Source: Vicinamibacteria bacterium
GTDB taxonomy: Bacteria > Acidobacteriota > Vicinamibacteria > Vicinamibacterales > UBA8438
NCBI GenBank assembly: GCA_022820825.1
Contig: JAJEEU010000009.1
Location: 1 to 64,000, forward strand
Reading direction: 5' to 3'
Length of the DNA stretch: 64,000 nucleotides
Shown here: piece by piece, positions 32,213 to 42,300 of the stretch
Position numbering within the stretch: position 1 is the stretch's first letter
Layout of the letters: each line of letters opens with the position of its first letter
Notes under the pieces: generated by a model
The model's database searches: none
Seen by the model: only the letters and a program-made list of their open reading frames with translations
What the model was told of the DNA's origin: nothing
Made by a program: the position numbers and the translations under genes

Positions 32213-34636
32213 TCAGACGTGCGCCGCCAGCCTGGAGAAGGCGGGCGGCAGGTTCTCGAGCTTGGTCAGGATCATGTCGGTCATCAGCGGCGTGCGGTTG
32301 AAGTAGCCGTCGCCCAGCGCATCCGCAATCGCGCAGAGCACCGCGCCCGAGCCGGCGCCTTCGGCCGTTTCTCCGACCCCCTTCGCCCCGACGGGGCTGA
32401 ACGGATCCGGCTTGTCCTGCGCCGCCCACTGCAGCGGCTGCTCGTGCGGCACGTCGAGGAACGTCGGCGGGCGGTTCGCGTAGAACCGCTTCGACACCTG
32501 CAGGCCCCAGCGACGGTCGTACACCCACTTCTGGGCCAGCGCCGCGCTGAAGCCCTGGATGCCGCCGCCGTGAAGCTGCGCCGCCAGCGTGCGGGGGTTG
32601 ATCACCGTGCCGACGTCGGTCGCCACGCGGTAGTCCTTCAACTCGACCGCGCCGGTCTCGAGATCGACCTCGACCTCCGCGATGCCGATGGCGTGCGAGA
32701 TGACGCGGCCGCCGACCGCATAGTTGTCCTTGGCGACGCCCATCAGCCCGAGGCCGGCGAGCGCCGTCGCCGCGCCCACGGTTACCGCGTTGATGTCCTC
32801 GGGCAGCTCGTGGCCGTCGTAGCGGCCGCCGAGCTCGATGGCCCGCTGCGCCGCCTGGGCGAAGCTCAAGCCGGTCGACCGCGCGCCGCGCCGGAACACG
32901 CGTCCGTCGGCAACGTCGTAGTCGTCGGCAGAGCCTCCCAGGTCGCGCGCCGCAATCTCCTGCAGCTTGCGCTTCGCATCCTCGCCCGCGGCCTGGTTCG
33001 CCCGCGTATGCGCCCACGTCGTGGTGCTGCCGGCCTGGACGGTGCTCCACGGCAGGTGCTTGCTGGTGTCGCCCCAGATCACCTCCGCCTGCTCCCAGTC
33101 GGTCTGGAGCACCTCCATCGCCACACGGGCGGTGTCGAATACCGACTCGGTGCCGAGGTTGCCGATGCCCTGCTGGATGTACACCTTCCCGTCGGGCCGG
33201 ATGGTCAGCAGGCCGTCCATGCCCCAGGCGCCGGCGTTGAACGAGCTGAGCGCGACGCCGACGCCGGTCACCTTCGATCCGTTCCGCCGGCCGCTCCTGG
33301 CGCGCATCGCCGGCCAGTCGAGATCCTGCTCGGCCAGGTCGGCGATTTCGGCCACGAACGCGCTCGTGACGTTGCCCTGCTGCCCGTTCTCGTCCGGGCG
33401 TCCGATCTTGGCCTGCCCCGCGGGCGCGTTGATCCGAATCAGCTCCAGCGGGTCGATGTCGAGCTGCCTGGCCGCCTTCTGCATCAGGGGAGCGAACATC
33501 GACACCGCCTGCAGGCCGCCGGGCGCGCGCTGCGGGGACCGCGGCGGCGTGTTCGTGTAGACCGAGATGCCGCGGAAACGGTGGCTGAGCGGCATGTACA
33601 TCAGCGAAGCCATGTCGGGCCAGACCACGAAGTCGCCCGACTGGCCGTACGGGCCGTTGTCCTGCACGGCGAACATGTCCATCGCCGTGATGCGGCCGTC
33701 CCGGCGGAAGCCGATCCTGACGCGGCCCTGCAGGCCGGGCCGGGCGCGGCCGATGAAGTGCTCGTCCTGGCGGGTGATGCGCATCATCACCGGCTTGCCC
33801 GCCTTCTGCGACAGCAGCGCCGGGATGTTCATCTGTATGAACCCGAAGATCTTGCTGCCGAAGCCGCCGCCGCAGTACTCGGAGACCAGCACCAGGTCCT
33901 CCGGCGCGATGCCGATGCCGCGCGCCGCGAAGCCGTGCGTGCGCAGCGTGCTCTGGGTCGACACGTGCAGGTAGCACTTGCCGTTCTGCCAGTACGCCAT
34001 CGCCGTGCGGGTCTCCATCGGCTGGTGGCCCATCGACTGGTGGAACAACACCTCGTCGAGCACCATGTCCGCCTCGGCGAGACCGGCCTCCACGTCGCCG
34101 ACCTCCCACTCCTCGGAGATCTCGCCGTCGGTGGGCAGCTCGCCGTTGTCGATGGCCGCCCAGTCGACGTTGTTCCATTTGACGGTCGCCAACTCGCGGT
34201 TGATCATGGTGTTGCCGTCGAGCCGCGCGTCCGGCCCGCCGGGCCGCAGGCTGTCGAGCGGGTCCACCGCGAACGGCAGCGGCTCCATGTCCACCCGTAT
34301 CGCCTCGATCGCGTCGGCGGCTGTCGTTTCGTCCACCGCGGCCACCGCCAGGATCGGCTCCCCTTCGTACTTCGGCTCGTTGGTCAGGGAGGTCTCGTTG
34401 GGCGCGTCGGCCGCCGGCAGGTCGTCCGCCGTCAGGATCGCCTCGACGCCGGGCATGGCCTCTGCCGCGCTGGTGTCGATGCTCCGCACGCGGCCGTGCG
34501 GCATCGGGCTCACCAGCAGCTTGGCGAACAGCATGCCGTCCGCCCGGAAGTCCTCGGCGTACTTCGCCCGGCCGGTCGCCTTCGCGACCAGGTCGGCGGT
34601 TTCGTACGGCTTTCCGATCAGCTTGTAGTCAGCCAC
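32213..34636 (-). CDS. Mo-hydroxylase molybdopterin-binding large subunit
   Basis: 807 residues, xanthine oxidase-family large subunit. It begins 'IGKPYETADLVAKATGRAKYAEDF', has the Mo-cofactor loops 'EYCGGGFGSKIFGF', 'QRAPGGLQAVSMF' and 'QGIGNLGTESVFD', and ends with the catalytic Glu in 'GAKGVGETAEGAGSGAVLCAIADAL'. It has no signal peptide of its own, so export would depend on the Tat-tagged small subunit. It would hydroxylate, or if 4-HBCR-like reductively dehydroxylate, an aromatic or aldehyde substrate; which one is not readable. The gene lies 1 base after the small-subunit gene. Confidence 0.9.
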   Translation of the reverse strand: MADYKLIGKPYETADLVAKATGRAKYAEDFRADGMLFAKLLVSPMPHGRVRSIDTSAAEAMPGVEAILTADDLPAADAPNETSLTNEPKYEGEPILAVAAVDETTAADAIEAIRVDMEPLPFAVDPLDSLRPGGPDARLDGNTMINRELATVKWNNVDWAAIDNGELPTDGEISEEWEVGDVEAGLAEADMVLDEVLFHQSMGHQPMETRTAMAYWQNGKCYLHVSTQSTLRTHGFAARGIGIAPEDLVLVSEYCGGGFGSKIFGFIQMNIPALLSQKAGKPVMMRITRQDEHFIGRARPGLQGRVRIGFRRDGRITAMDMFAVQDNGPYGQSGDFVVWPDMASLMYMPLSHRFRGISVYTNTPPRSPQRAPGGLQAVSMFAPLMQKAARQLDIDPLELIRINAPAGQAKIGRPDENGQQGNVTSAFVAEIADLAEQDLDWPAMRARSGRRNGSKVTGVGVALSSFNAGAWGMDGLLTIRPDGKVYIQQGIGNLGTESVFDTARVAMEVLQTDWEQAEVIWGDTSKHLPWSTVQAGSTTTWAHTRANQAAGEDAKRKLQEIAARDLGGSADDYDVADGRVFRRGARSTGLSFAQAAQRAIELGGRYDGHELPEDINAVTVGAATALAGLGLMGVAKDNYAVGGRVISHAIGIAEVEVDLETGAVELKDYRVATDVGTVINPRTLAAQLHGGGIQGFSAALAQKWVYDRRWGLQVSKRFYANRPPTFLDVPHEQPLQWAAQDKPDPFSPVGAKGVGETAEGAGSGAVLCAIADALGDGYFNRTPLMTDMILTKLENLPPAFSRLAAHV

Positions 34637-34637
34637 G

Positions 34638-35291
34638 TCAGCCCCTCCGCGTGATTTCCGCAGCCCGCATCGTGACGTTGAGGATCTTGTTGTAGTCCGA
34701 GCAGCGGCACAGGTTCCCCGAGAGGTAGTGCGCCGCCTCGTCGCGGGTCGGGTTCGGATTCTCTTCCAGCAAGGCGGTCATGTTCATCAGGAACCCGGGC
34801 ATGCAGAATGCGCACTGGAATCCCTGCTCGTCCACGACGGCCTGCTGCACCGGGTGCAGCGTGCCGTCCTCGGCCTGGAGCCCTTCGACCGTCTCCACGC
34901 CGCGGCCCCGCACCTGGTGCGTCAGCATCGAGCAGGAGTACTGCGGCACGCCGTCGATCAGCACGGTGCAGGCGCCGCACTCGGCCCGGTCGCAGCCGAT
35001 CTTGGTGCCCGTCAGCCCCAGCTTGTAGCGCAGCGTCATGGCCAGCGTTTCCTGCGGCAGCACGTCGACGCGCCGCTGCCGGCCATTGACCGTCAGCGTC
35101 ACCAGGCGCTCCACGGCGCCCGGGGCCTGCGCGCGCACGATGGCGCCGCCCTTGAACACGTAGCTCGAGGCCGAGACGCTGGCGCCGGCTGCAATGACGC
35201 CCTTGATGAAGTTCCGCCGGGAATGGCCGGGCTGGTCCGCCTGGAGTGGGCCGACCTGGCACTTGTCTTCTACCGGTCTCACGTCATCCAT
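34638..35291 (-). CDS. Tat-exported (2Fe-2S) small subunit of Mo hydroxylase
   Basis: 217 residues starting at ATG 35291, with GAGGAGG upstream. Residues 24-30 'SRRNFIK' followed by a hydrophobic stretch form a twin-arginine signal. The plant-type [2Fe-2S] cluster uses Cys100, 105, 108 and 120 ('GCDRAECGACTV', 'QYSCSML'). The C-terminal helical cluster uses Cys160, 163, 195 and 197 ('QCAFCMPG', 'NLCRCSDY'). Length without the signal equals the usual ~160-residue subunit. It is first in the operon 35291 to 29185, divergent from the TetR/efflux operon across 237 bases. Confidence 0.92.
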   Translation of the reverse strand: MDDVRPVEDKCQVGPLQADQPGHSRRNFIKGVIAAGASVSASSYVFKGGAIVRAQAPGAVERLVTLTVNGRQRRVDVLPQETLAMTLRYKLGLTGTKIGCDRAECGACTVLIDGVPQYSCSMLTHQVRGRGVETVEGLQAEDGTLHPVQQAVVDEQGFQCAFCMPGFLMNMTALLEENPNPTRDEAAHYLSGNLCRCSDYNKILNVTMRAAEITRRG

Positions 35292-35459
35292 GAGACAACC
35301 TCCTCGGCGCGGACCGCGCTGCACGCGCGACCCGCGAAAACACGGACTCGAACGCCGAACAATGGCGCCGGCGCGGACGGTCCGCCAGCGGTTGAGTCTA
35401 TCACGTACTTGTCCAGGGCATGCCACCACGAATCGGCCCGAACATGCCACTTTCTTGCT

Positions 35460-35489
35460 TTGATCCCGGGATTGATTCATGCGTATGAT
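35460..35489 (+). promoter_or_regulatory. Predicted promoter of the TetR-RND efflux operon
   Basis: TTGATC (35460-35465), an 18-base spacer, and TATGAT (35484-35489) form a good sigma70-type promoter. Its -10 box lies inside the left palindrome of the putative TetR operator. Transcription would start near 35496, giving a leader of about 33 bases with GGAG before the ATG at 35529. The rest of the 35292-35459 gap shows no gene or clear structure. Confidence 0.6.
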
Positions 35490-35516
35490 TGAAACATACG
35501 TTTGACTGACTTAGTC
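35482..35516 (+). promoter_or_regulatory. Putative TetR operator: two adjacent palindromes
   Basis: CGTATG at 35482-35487 pairs with CATACG at 35495-35500 (7-base centre). Immediately after, GACT at 35504-35507 pairs with AGTC at 35513-35516. The first overlaps the -10 box and the second lies in the early transcribed region, the usual placement for self-repression by the TetR protein encoded next. Confidence 0.6.
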
Positions 35517-35528
35517 GTGGAGTAGCAG

Positions 35529-36218
35529 ATGGCTGGCGAGACACGAGAACGGATACTCGACGTGGCGGAGCGCCTGTTCGCCGACTCCGGCTTCGCGTCG
35601 ACGTCGCTGCGGGACATCACCGCCGAGGCCGGCGTGAACCTGGCCGCGGTCAACTACCACTTCGGTTCGAAGGAGGCGCTGCTGGGCGCCATCCTCGAGC
35701 GGCGGATCCGGCCGATGAACGACCGGCGGATCGCACTTCTCGACAAGGTGGAGGCCGAAGCGGGCGCGGACGGGGCGGCGGTCGAGCAGATAGTCACGGC
35801 GTTCCTGAATCCCGCCTTCCAGCAGGTGATGGCGATGGGGACGCATCGCCGCCAGCTCCTCAAGCTGCTGGGCCAGCTCCATACGCAGGCGAATCCGGAA
35901 ACCCGCAAGCTGTTCTTCCGTCAGTTCGACGAGGTACGCATCCGGTTCACCACCAGCTTCCAGCGTGCGCTGCCGGACATCGATCCGGACGAGGTGGCGC
36001 GACGCATGATGTACATCGTCGGCGCCATGAGCTACATCATGATGTGGGGCGAGCAGTCGGGACATTTGCCGGCCCAGACCCCGGACCGTCTGCGGCAATC
36101 GCTGGTCGAATTCGCCAGCGCCGGCATGGCCGCACCCGCGACGGCGCCGGCCGGCATCCCGGCGCCGGAGACGCTCCCCACCGCCGCATCGATTGCGGCG
36201 CACGGAGGCCACGCATGA
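35529..36218 (+). CDS. TetR-family repressor of the efflux operon
   Basis: 229 residues. The N-terminal DNA-binding domain is textbook: 'TRERILDVAERLFADSGFASTSLRDITAEAGVNLAAVNYHFGSKEALLGAIL' (about 5-56). The C-terminal ligand-binding part is of the AefR/CecR-like kind with a long helical core ('QQVMAMGTHRRQLLKLLGQLH', 'MMYIVGAMSYIMMWGE') and a Pro/Ala-rich tail. It probably represses its own operon through the palindromes at 35482-35516 and is released by an efflux substrate. Its stop overlaps the next start as ATGA. Confidence 0.9.
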   Translation: MAGETRERILDVAERLFADSGFASTSLRDITAEAGVNLAAVNYHFGSKEALLGAILERRIRPMNDRRIALLDKVEAEAGADGAAVEQIVTAFLNPAFQQVMAMGTHRRQLLKLLGQLHTQANPETRKLFFRQFDEVRIRFTTSFQRALPDIDPDEVARRMMYIVGAMSYIMMWGEQSGHLPAQTPDRLRQSLVEFASAGMAAPATAPAGIPAPETLPTAASIAAHGGHA

Positions 36219-37660
36219 GCAGGAACATCGCCCTCATCGTCCTGCTCGCGGCAGTTCCCGCCTGCTCGGCCGCGCCGCCGGTCGCCGTGCCCGACATCGG
36301 CGTGCCGGTGCCGGCCGGATGGACCGCCGCCGACTCGCCGGACGGCCGGATCACGGTCGACTGGTGGAAGGACTTCGGCGACGACGGCCTGTCGGCGGCC
36401 GTGGAGGCCGCCCTGGCGGGCAACTTCGATCTCCAGGCCGCGGCCGCCCGGCTGGAGATCGCCGCCTCCGACGCCCGCACGGCGCGCGCCGAGCTGTTTC
36501 CGTCGGTGAACGCTTCGTACAACGGGGCGCGGCAGCGGCAGAACTTCGTCGGATTCCCGATCCCCGGCGCCGAGGACGAGGTGCTGAGCACGATCTTCAC
36601 CAACCACGGCGTGTCGCTGGACGTGTCGTGGGAAATCGACTTGTGGGGCCGGCTGCGCGCCGCCAGCCAGGTGGTGCTGGCCGACCTGCAGGCTTCCGCG
36701 GCCGACCTGCGCGGCACGCAGCTCTCGATGGCGGGCCAGACCGCGAAGGCGTGGTTCGCCGTCGCCGAGGCGCAGCAGCAGATCGAGCTGTCGCACACGA
36801 CGGTCGAGAGCTTTCGCGAGTCGGCGGAACGCGTCCGCGGCCGGTTCGAAGCCGGCATCCGGCCGCCGCTGGACCTGCGGCTGGCGCTGCTCAACCTGAC
36901 GAACGCCGAGGCGCTGCTGCAGCAGCGGCTGCAGCAGTACGACTCCGCGGCACGGCAGCTCAAGGTGCTGCTGGGCGAGTACGCCGACGGGGTCATCAAC
37001 ATGCCGCTGGATCTGCCCGACCTGAGCTCGGACGTTCCCGCGGGCCTGCCGGCAGAGTTGGTCTCGCGGCGCCCGGACCTGGTGGCCGCCGAGCGTCGAG
37101 TGGCCTCATTCGAAGCGCGCGTCGGCGTCACGCGGGGCAACCGGCTGCCCGACCTCCTGCTCACCGCCCGCGGCGGCACCGCTACGGACGCGCTGAAGTC
37201 TCTCGTCAACGGCGACTTCACGGTCTGGGGCCTGCTGGCGAACGTCACGGCGACGCTATGGGAGGGCGGGCGCCTGCGGGAGGAGGTGACGCGGGCCGAG
37301 GCGCAGAGCGCGGAGGCGTTCGCCACCTTCGCCAACACCGCGCTTGCCGCGTACGCGGAGGTCGAGACCGCGCTGGCGGCCGAGGCGATCCTGGAAGAGC
37401 GCGAGCGGCAGCTCGCGGCGTCGGTCGAGCACGCGCAGGGCGCCGCGCGCCTGGCGTACGAGCGCTACCTGACGGGCATCGACAACTACATCACCGTGCT
37501 CGAGTCGCAACGCTCCGCGGCACAGGCCGAGGGCGAGTTGATCGCCGCCCGGCGCCTGCGCCTGGAGAACCGCGTCGACCTGTACCTGGCGCTGGGCGGC
37601 GGATTCGAGCAACTGCCCTCGCCGGTCGAGCTGATCGAGGTCGGCAACGCGGGCGAGTAG
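36215..37660 (+). CDS. RND efflux outer-membrane factor (TolC/OprM-type lipoprotein)
   Basis: 481 residues from the ATG at 36215, which overlaps the tetR stop. The lipobox 'LLAAVPAC' indicates an outer-membrane lipoprotein, as in OprM. Two TolC-type repeats are seen: 'LSAAVEAALAGNFDLQAAAARLEIAASDARTARAELFPSV'-type, then 'ELVSRRPDLVAAERRVASFEARVGVTRGNRLPDLLL', each followed by long coiled-coil helices. It forms the exit duct of the tripartite pump with the two downstream products. A 19-base gap separates it from the adaptor gene. Confidence 0.9.
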   Translation: MSRNIALIVLLAAVPACSAAPPVAVPDIGVPVPAGWTAADSPDGRITVDWWKDFGDDGLSAAVEAALAGNFDLQAAAARLEIAASDARTARAELFPSVNASYNGARQRQNFVGFPIPGAEDEVLSTIFTNHGVSLDVSWEIDLWGRLRAASQVVLADLQASAADLRGTQLSMAGQTAKAWFAVAEAQQQIELSHTTVESFRESAERVRGRFEAGIRPPLDLRLALLNLTNAEALLQQRLQQYDSAARQLKVLLGEYADGVINMPLDLPDLSSDVPAGLPAELVSRRPDLVAAERRVASFEARVGVTRGNRLPDLLLTARGGTATDALKSLVNGDFTVWGLLANVTATLWEGGRLREEVTRAEAQSAEAFATFANTALAAYAEVETALAAEAILEERERQLAASVEHAQGAARLAYERYLTGIDNYITVLESQRSAAQAEGELIAARRLRLENRVDLYLALGGGFEQLPSPVELIEVGNAGE

Positions 37661-37679
37661 CCACCACGGGAAAGCAACC

Positions 37680-39329
37680 ATGCGCATCCTCATCAACATC
37701 CTTAAGGGCGTCTTGCCGCTGGCGCTGCTGGGCGTCGCCGCGCTGGCGGCCATAACCATGATCCGCAACCGTCCGGAGGCGGAGATCCAGCCGCCGCAGA
37801 TCGCGCCGCCCGGCGTGCGCGTGCATGCGGTCGAGCTGGAGGACGTCGATCTCTCGGTCATCAGCGAGGGCACGGTCCAGCCGCGCACGGAGAGCGAGCT
37901 GGTGCCGGAGATTTCCGGCCGCGTCATCTCGATCTCGCCCTCGTTCGCCGAAGGGGGCTTCTTCGAAGAGGGCGACACGCTGCTGGAGATCGACCCGTTC
38001 GACTACCAGCAGGCGGTCATCGCCGCGCGCTCGCAGCTCGCCCAGAGCCGCCTGCGCCTGGCCCAGGAAGAGGCGGAAGCCGAGATCGCCCAGCGCGAGT
38101 GGGATGAAATCGGAGAGGGCGACCCGCGCGCACTGACCCTGCGCGAGCCGCAGCTCGAAGACGCGCGCGCCGGGGTCGCCGCGGCCGAGGCCAACCTCGT
38201 GCGCGCCGAGCGCGACCTCGATCGCGCCGAGGTGAGGGCGCCGTACGCCGGCCGCGTGCGCCGCAAGAACGTGGACGTCGGGCAGTTCGTCACGATCGGC
38301 AACTCCGTCGGCACGATCTACTCGGTGGACGTCGCCGAGATTCGCCTGCCGCTGCCGGACGCGGAGCTCGCCTATCTCGACCTGCCGCTGTCGTACAGGG
38401 GCAGCGAGACGCGCCTCGGCCCGCGCGTCACGGTGCGCACCACCTTCGCGGGCGCCACCCATGCCTGGGACGGCCGCATCGTGCGCACGGAGAGCGAGAT
38501 CGATCCGGTGAGCCGCATGGTGCACGTGGTCGCCGAAGTCATGGACCCGTACAGCTCCGGGCCCGATCCGAACCGCCCGCCGCTGGCGGTCGGCATGTAC
38601 GTCGACGCCGAGATCGAAGGGCGCCGGTTCGGCCGGCTCGCGGTCATCCCGCGCGCCGCGCTGCGCGGCCGCGACCAGGTGATGCTGGTGGACGAGGAGA
38701 GCCGGCTGCGCTTCCGCACGATCGACATCCTGCGGCTCACAACCGCTTCGATCTACGTGAGGGACGGCCTGCAGACCGGCGAGCGCGTCGCCATCTCGAC
38801 CGTGGACAGCCCGACAGACGGCATGCTCGTCCAGGTCACGAACGGCGAGGCGGACGTACTGGCCGGCGCACCGGCCGAAGCCAGGGAGCAGGATGAGGCG
38901 AAGGCCGGCGAAGGCTCGGCGGATTTGATCGAGCCCGCGGCGCGCGACGCGCGCATGGTTGCGGTGCTGCCGTTCACGGGTCCGAACCGGGCAACGGGCG
39001 CGAGCGGATCGGGCGCCGCGCTGGGGCGGCAGGTCATGGAACGCATCCAGACGCTCGAAGACATCACGCTCGCGCCGACCGTGGCGCGCGCCGGCTGGGT
39101 CGTCGGCGGCGGGGTGCGGCAGAACGGCGAGGACGTGCGCGTCACCGTGCGCGTCGTGGAAGCCCGCGCCGGCGACGTCGCGTTCACCGTCGAGAAGGAC
39201 GGCAGCGCGAGTGAGCTGGCCACCCTCCAGGCGGCCGTGGCGGCGGACGTCGCCGCGGGGCTGGCCCGCATTACTCACCAGCCTTCTGCTGCGGCCGCCG
39301 ATCCGCTCGCGGAGCGCAGCACGCAATGA
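37680..39329 (+). CDS. RND periplasmic adaptor with C-terminal TolB-N-like extension
   Basis: 549 residues against ~350-400 for typical adaptors. An N-terminal membrane anchor (9-25) is followed by the lipoyl/hairpin parts ('LVPEISGRVISISPSFAEGGFFEEGDTL', a coiled hairpin of ~100 residues, 'RAPYAGRVRRKNVDVGQFVTIG') and beta-barrel domains to ~395. Residues ~415-530 form an extra domain, 'ARMVAVLPFTGPN' with 'GAALGRQVMERIQTLEDITL' and 'WVVGGGVRQNGEDVRVTVRVVEA'. This is the pattern of TolB-N/FlgO-like domains found in periplasmic or regulatory proteins. I know of no standard adaptor with it. The stop overlaps the RND pump start (ATGA). Confidence 0.85.
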   Translation: MRILINILKGVLPLALLGVAALAAITMIRNRPEAEIQPPQIAPPGVRVHAVELEDVDLSVISEGTVQPRTESELVPEISGRVISISPSFAEGGFFEEGDTLLEIDPFDYQQAVIAARSQLAQSRLRLAQEEAEAEIAQREWDEIGEGDPRALTLREPQLEDARAGVAAAEANLVRAERDLDRAEVRAPYAGRVRRKNVDVGQFVTIGNSVGTIYSVDVAEIRLPLPDAELAYLDLPLSYRGSETRLGPRVTVRTTFAGATHAWDGRIVRTESEIDPVSRMVHVVAEVMDPYSSGPDPNRPPLAVGMYVDAEIEGRRFGRLAVIPRAALRGRDQVMLVDEESRLRFRTIDILRLTTASIYVRDGLQTGERVAISTVDSPTDGMLVQVTNGEADVLAGAPAEAREQDEAKAGEGSADLIEPAARDARMVAVLPFTGPNRATGASGSGAALGRQVMERIQTLEDITLAPTVARAGWVVGGGVRQNGEDVRVTVRVVEARAGDVAFTVEKDGSASELATLQAAVAADVAAGLARITHQPSAAAADPLAERSTQ

Positions 39330-42300
39330 ACGGATCGATCGGCTGGTTCGCACGCAACTCGGTGGCGGCCAACCTGCTGATGGCGTTCCTCGTCTGCGCC
39401 GGGGTGCTGGCTGCATTCAACCTCACGTCCGACATCTTTCCCGAGATCACGCTCGACCGCGTCCAGATCGAGGTGCCGTACCTGGGCGCCGCGCCGGAAG
39501 AGGTCGAGGAGGCGGTCAACGTCCGCATCGAGGAGGCCATTCAGGGCATCGACGGCATCAAGCAGATCATCTCGACCGCCGACGAAGGCATGGGCAACGT
39601 GCTGGTCGAGGTGGAGCTGGGCGCCGACGTGCGGCGCGTCCTCGACGACATCAAGACCCGTGTCGACGCCATCGACACCTTTCCCGAGGAGACCGAGAAA
39701 CCGATCGTCCGCGAGCTGATAGCCAGGAACCAGGTGATCGACCTGGCGATATCGGGGTCGGCCGACGAGTTCGCGTTGAAGGCCGCCGCCGACCGCGTCC
39801 GCGACGACCTCGCTGCCATTCCGACGATCTCGCTCGTCGAGATCACGAGCGCGCGACCCTACGAGATATCCATCGAGGTGTCCGAGACGGCGCTGCGGCG
39901 GCACGGCCTCACCTTCGACCAGGTGGCCGACGCCGTGCGCCGCTCGTCACTCGACCTGCCGGGCGGCTCGGTGCGCAGCGAGAGCGGCGAGATCCTGCTG
40001 CGCACGATCGGCCAGGCCTACCGCGGCGACGAGTACTCGAGTCTGGTCTTGCTCACGCGCGCCGACGGCACCCGGCTCGAGCTGGGGGAGGTGGCGACGG
40101 TCGTCGACGGGTTCGCCGAAACCGACCAGTTCGCGCTGTTCGACGGCGACCCGACGGTGCTCGTCTCGGTTTTCCGCACCGGCGACCAGAGCGCCCTCGA
40201 GATTGCCGCGGCCGTCCATGAGTACGTGGACCGGACCCGCCCCGGGCTGCCCGCCGGGATATCCCTCACCGTCTGGCAGGACCAGTCGACGATCCTCCAG
40301 GCGCGGCTGGGGACCATGTTCCGCAACGGCCTGACCGGGTTCGTGCTGGTGTTCCTGGTGCTGGCGCTGTTTCTGGAGCTGCGGCTCGCGTTCTGGGTCA
40401 GCCTCGGCATTCCCATCTCGTTCCTGGGCGCCATCATGCTGCTGCCCGGAGCGGACGTGACGGTGAACGTCATCTCGCTGTTCGCCTTCATCCTCGTGCT
40501 GGGCATCGTCGTCGACGACGCGATCATCGTCGGCGAGAACGTCTACGCGCACCAGGAGGAGCATGGAGAGGGTCTGCGCGGCTCGATCGAGGGCGGCCGG
40601 GAGATCGCGACGCCGGTCGTCTTCGCCGTGCTGACGACCGTGGCGGCGTTCATGCCGCTGATGTTCGTGCCGGGCCTGATGGGCAAGGTGTTCCGCGTCA
40701 TCCCGCTCGTGGTCATACCCTGCCTGCTGTTCTCCCTGGTCGAGTCGCTGTGGATTCTGCCGGCCCACCTCTCGCATATTCCGAAACGCCGCCGCGACGG
40801 CCCGCTGCGGCGTTTGCAACAGAGGTTCGCGAACGGCCTCAAGCTGTTCATCCGGCGCGTGTACCGGCCGGTGCTGGAGCTGGGTCTCCAGTGGCGCTAT
40901 ACCACCGCGGCGGTCGGCGTTTCGACGCTGATCGTGACCGGCGGGATGGTGCTCGGCGGCTGGGCGAACTTCCATTTCTTCCCGAACATCGAGGCGGACT
41001 TCATGGCCGCCTCGATCACCATGCCGCAGGGCACGCCGGTGACCGAGACCGCCGCGGCGGTGCGCAAGCTGGAGATCGGCGCGGATCGCGTGCGGCGCGA
41101 GCTGGTGGAGGAGACCGGCGAGGACTATTTCCGGCACACCTTCACCGCGGTCGGCGACCAGCCGATGGCGGCCCGCGAAGGCGGGCCCATGGCCGGCATG
41201 ATCAGCGCCACCGCCGCGCACCTCGGCGAGGTCGCCGTCGAGCTGCTGCCGTCGCAGGCGCGGGCGCTGTCGAGCGAGCAGGTCGTCAACCGCTGGCGCG
41301 AGGCGACCGGCGCCATCCCAGAGGCGGTCGACGTCAGCTTCAACGCCTCGATCATGGCGCCTGGCGACGATATCGACGTCATGCTGGTCGGCCCCGACAT
41401 GGACCGGCTCCGCGCGGCGGCCACGGACGTCAAGGCGGAGCTGGCCGGCTATACCGGCGTCTACAGCATCGCCGACTCGTTCCGGGCCGGGAAACGGGAG
41501 ATGAAGCTCGGCATCAAGCCCGCCGCCGAGACGCTGGGCCTGACGCTGGGAGACCTAGGCCGGCAGGTGCGCCAGGCGTTCTACGGCGAGGAGGCGCAGC
41601 GCATCCAGCGGGGGCGCGACGACATCCGCGTCATGGTGCGCTATCCGCTGGAGGACAGGCGCTCGCTCGGCGACCTGGAGAACATGCGCATCCGCACGCC
41701 CGACGGCGGCGAGGTGCCGTTCGGCCAGGTGGCGGAGGTGGACCCCGGGCGCGGATTCGCCTCGATCAAGCGTGTGGACCGCAACCGCGCGGTCAACGTC
41801 ACGGCGTCCGTGGACGAGAACGTGACCACCAGCGGCACGGTGCTCGCCGACCTGCAGAACCGCGTCCTGCCCGAGGTGCTGGCGCGCCATCCGGGCGTGC
41901 GCTACGTATTCGAAGGCGTGCAGGCGGAGCAGGTGGACGCGGTCGGCGGCCTGCAGAGCGGGTTCCTCATCGCCCTGCTGGCGATCTTCGCGCTGCTGGC
42001 CGTGCCGTTGAAGTCGTACCTGCAGCCGCTGATCATCATGGGCGCCATTCCCTTCGGCCTCGTGGGAGCGGTCTGGGGCCACATGGTCCTGGGGCTCAAC
42101 GTCAGCTTCATGTCGATGTTCGGCCTGGTGGCGCTGTCCGGCGTGGTCGTGAACGACAGCCTGGTGATGGTCACGTTCATCAACCGCAAGCGGGAGCAGC
42201 ACGCGGATCTGAACACCGCCATCCGCGAAGCCGGCGTCGCGCGCTTCCGGCCCATCCTGCTGACGTCGCTGACAACGTTCTTCGGCCTGCTGCCGCTGAT

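Noticed and set aside
35292-35459. Possible small gene in the gap between the Mo-hydroxylase and TetR operons
   Set aside because: Frames there have no ribosome site, no family resemblance and would run through the promoter region; the gap is best read as regulatory.
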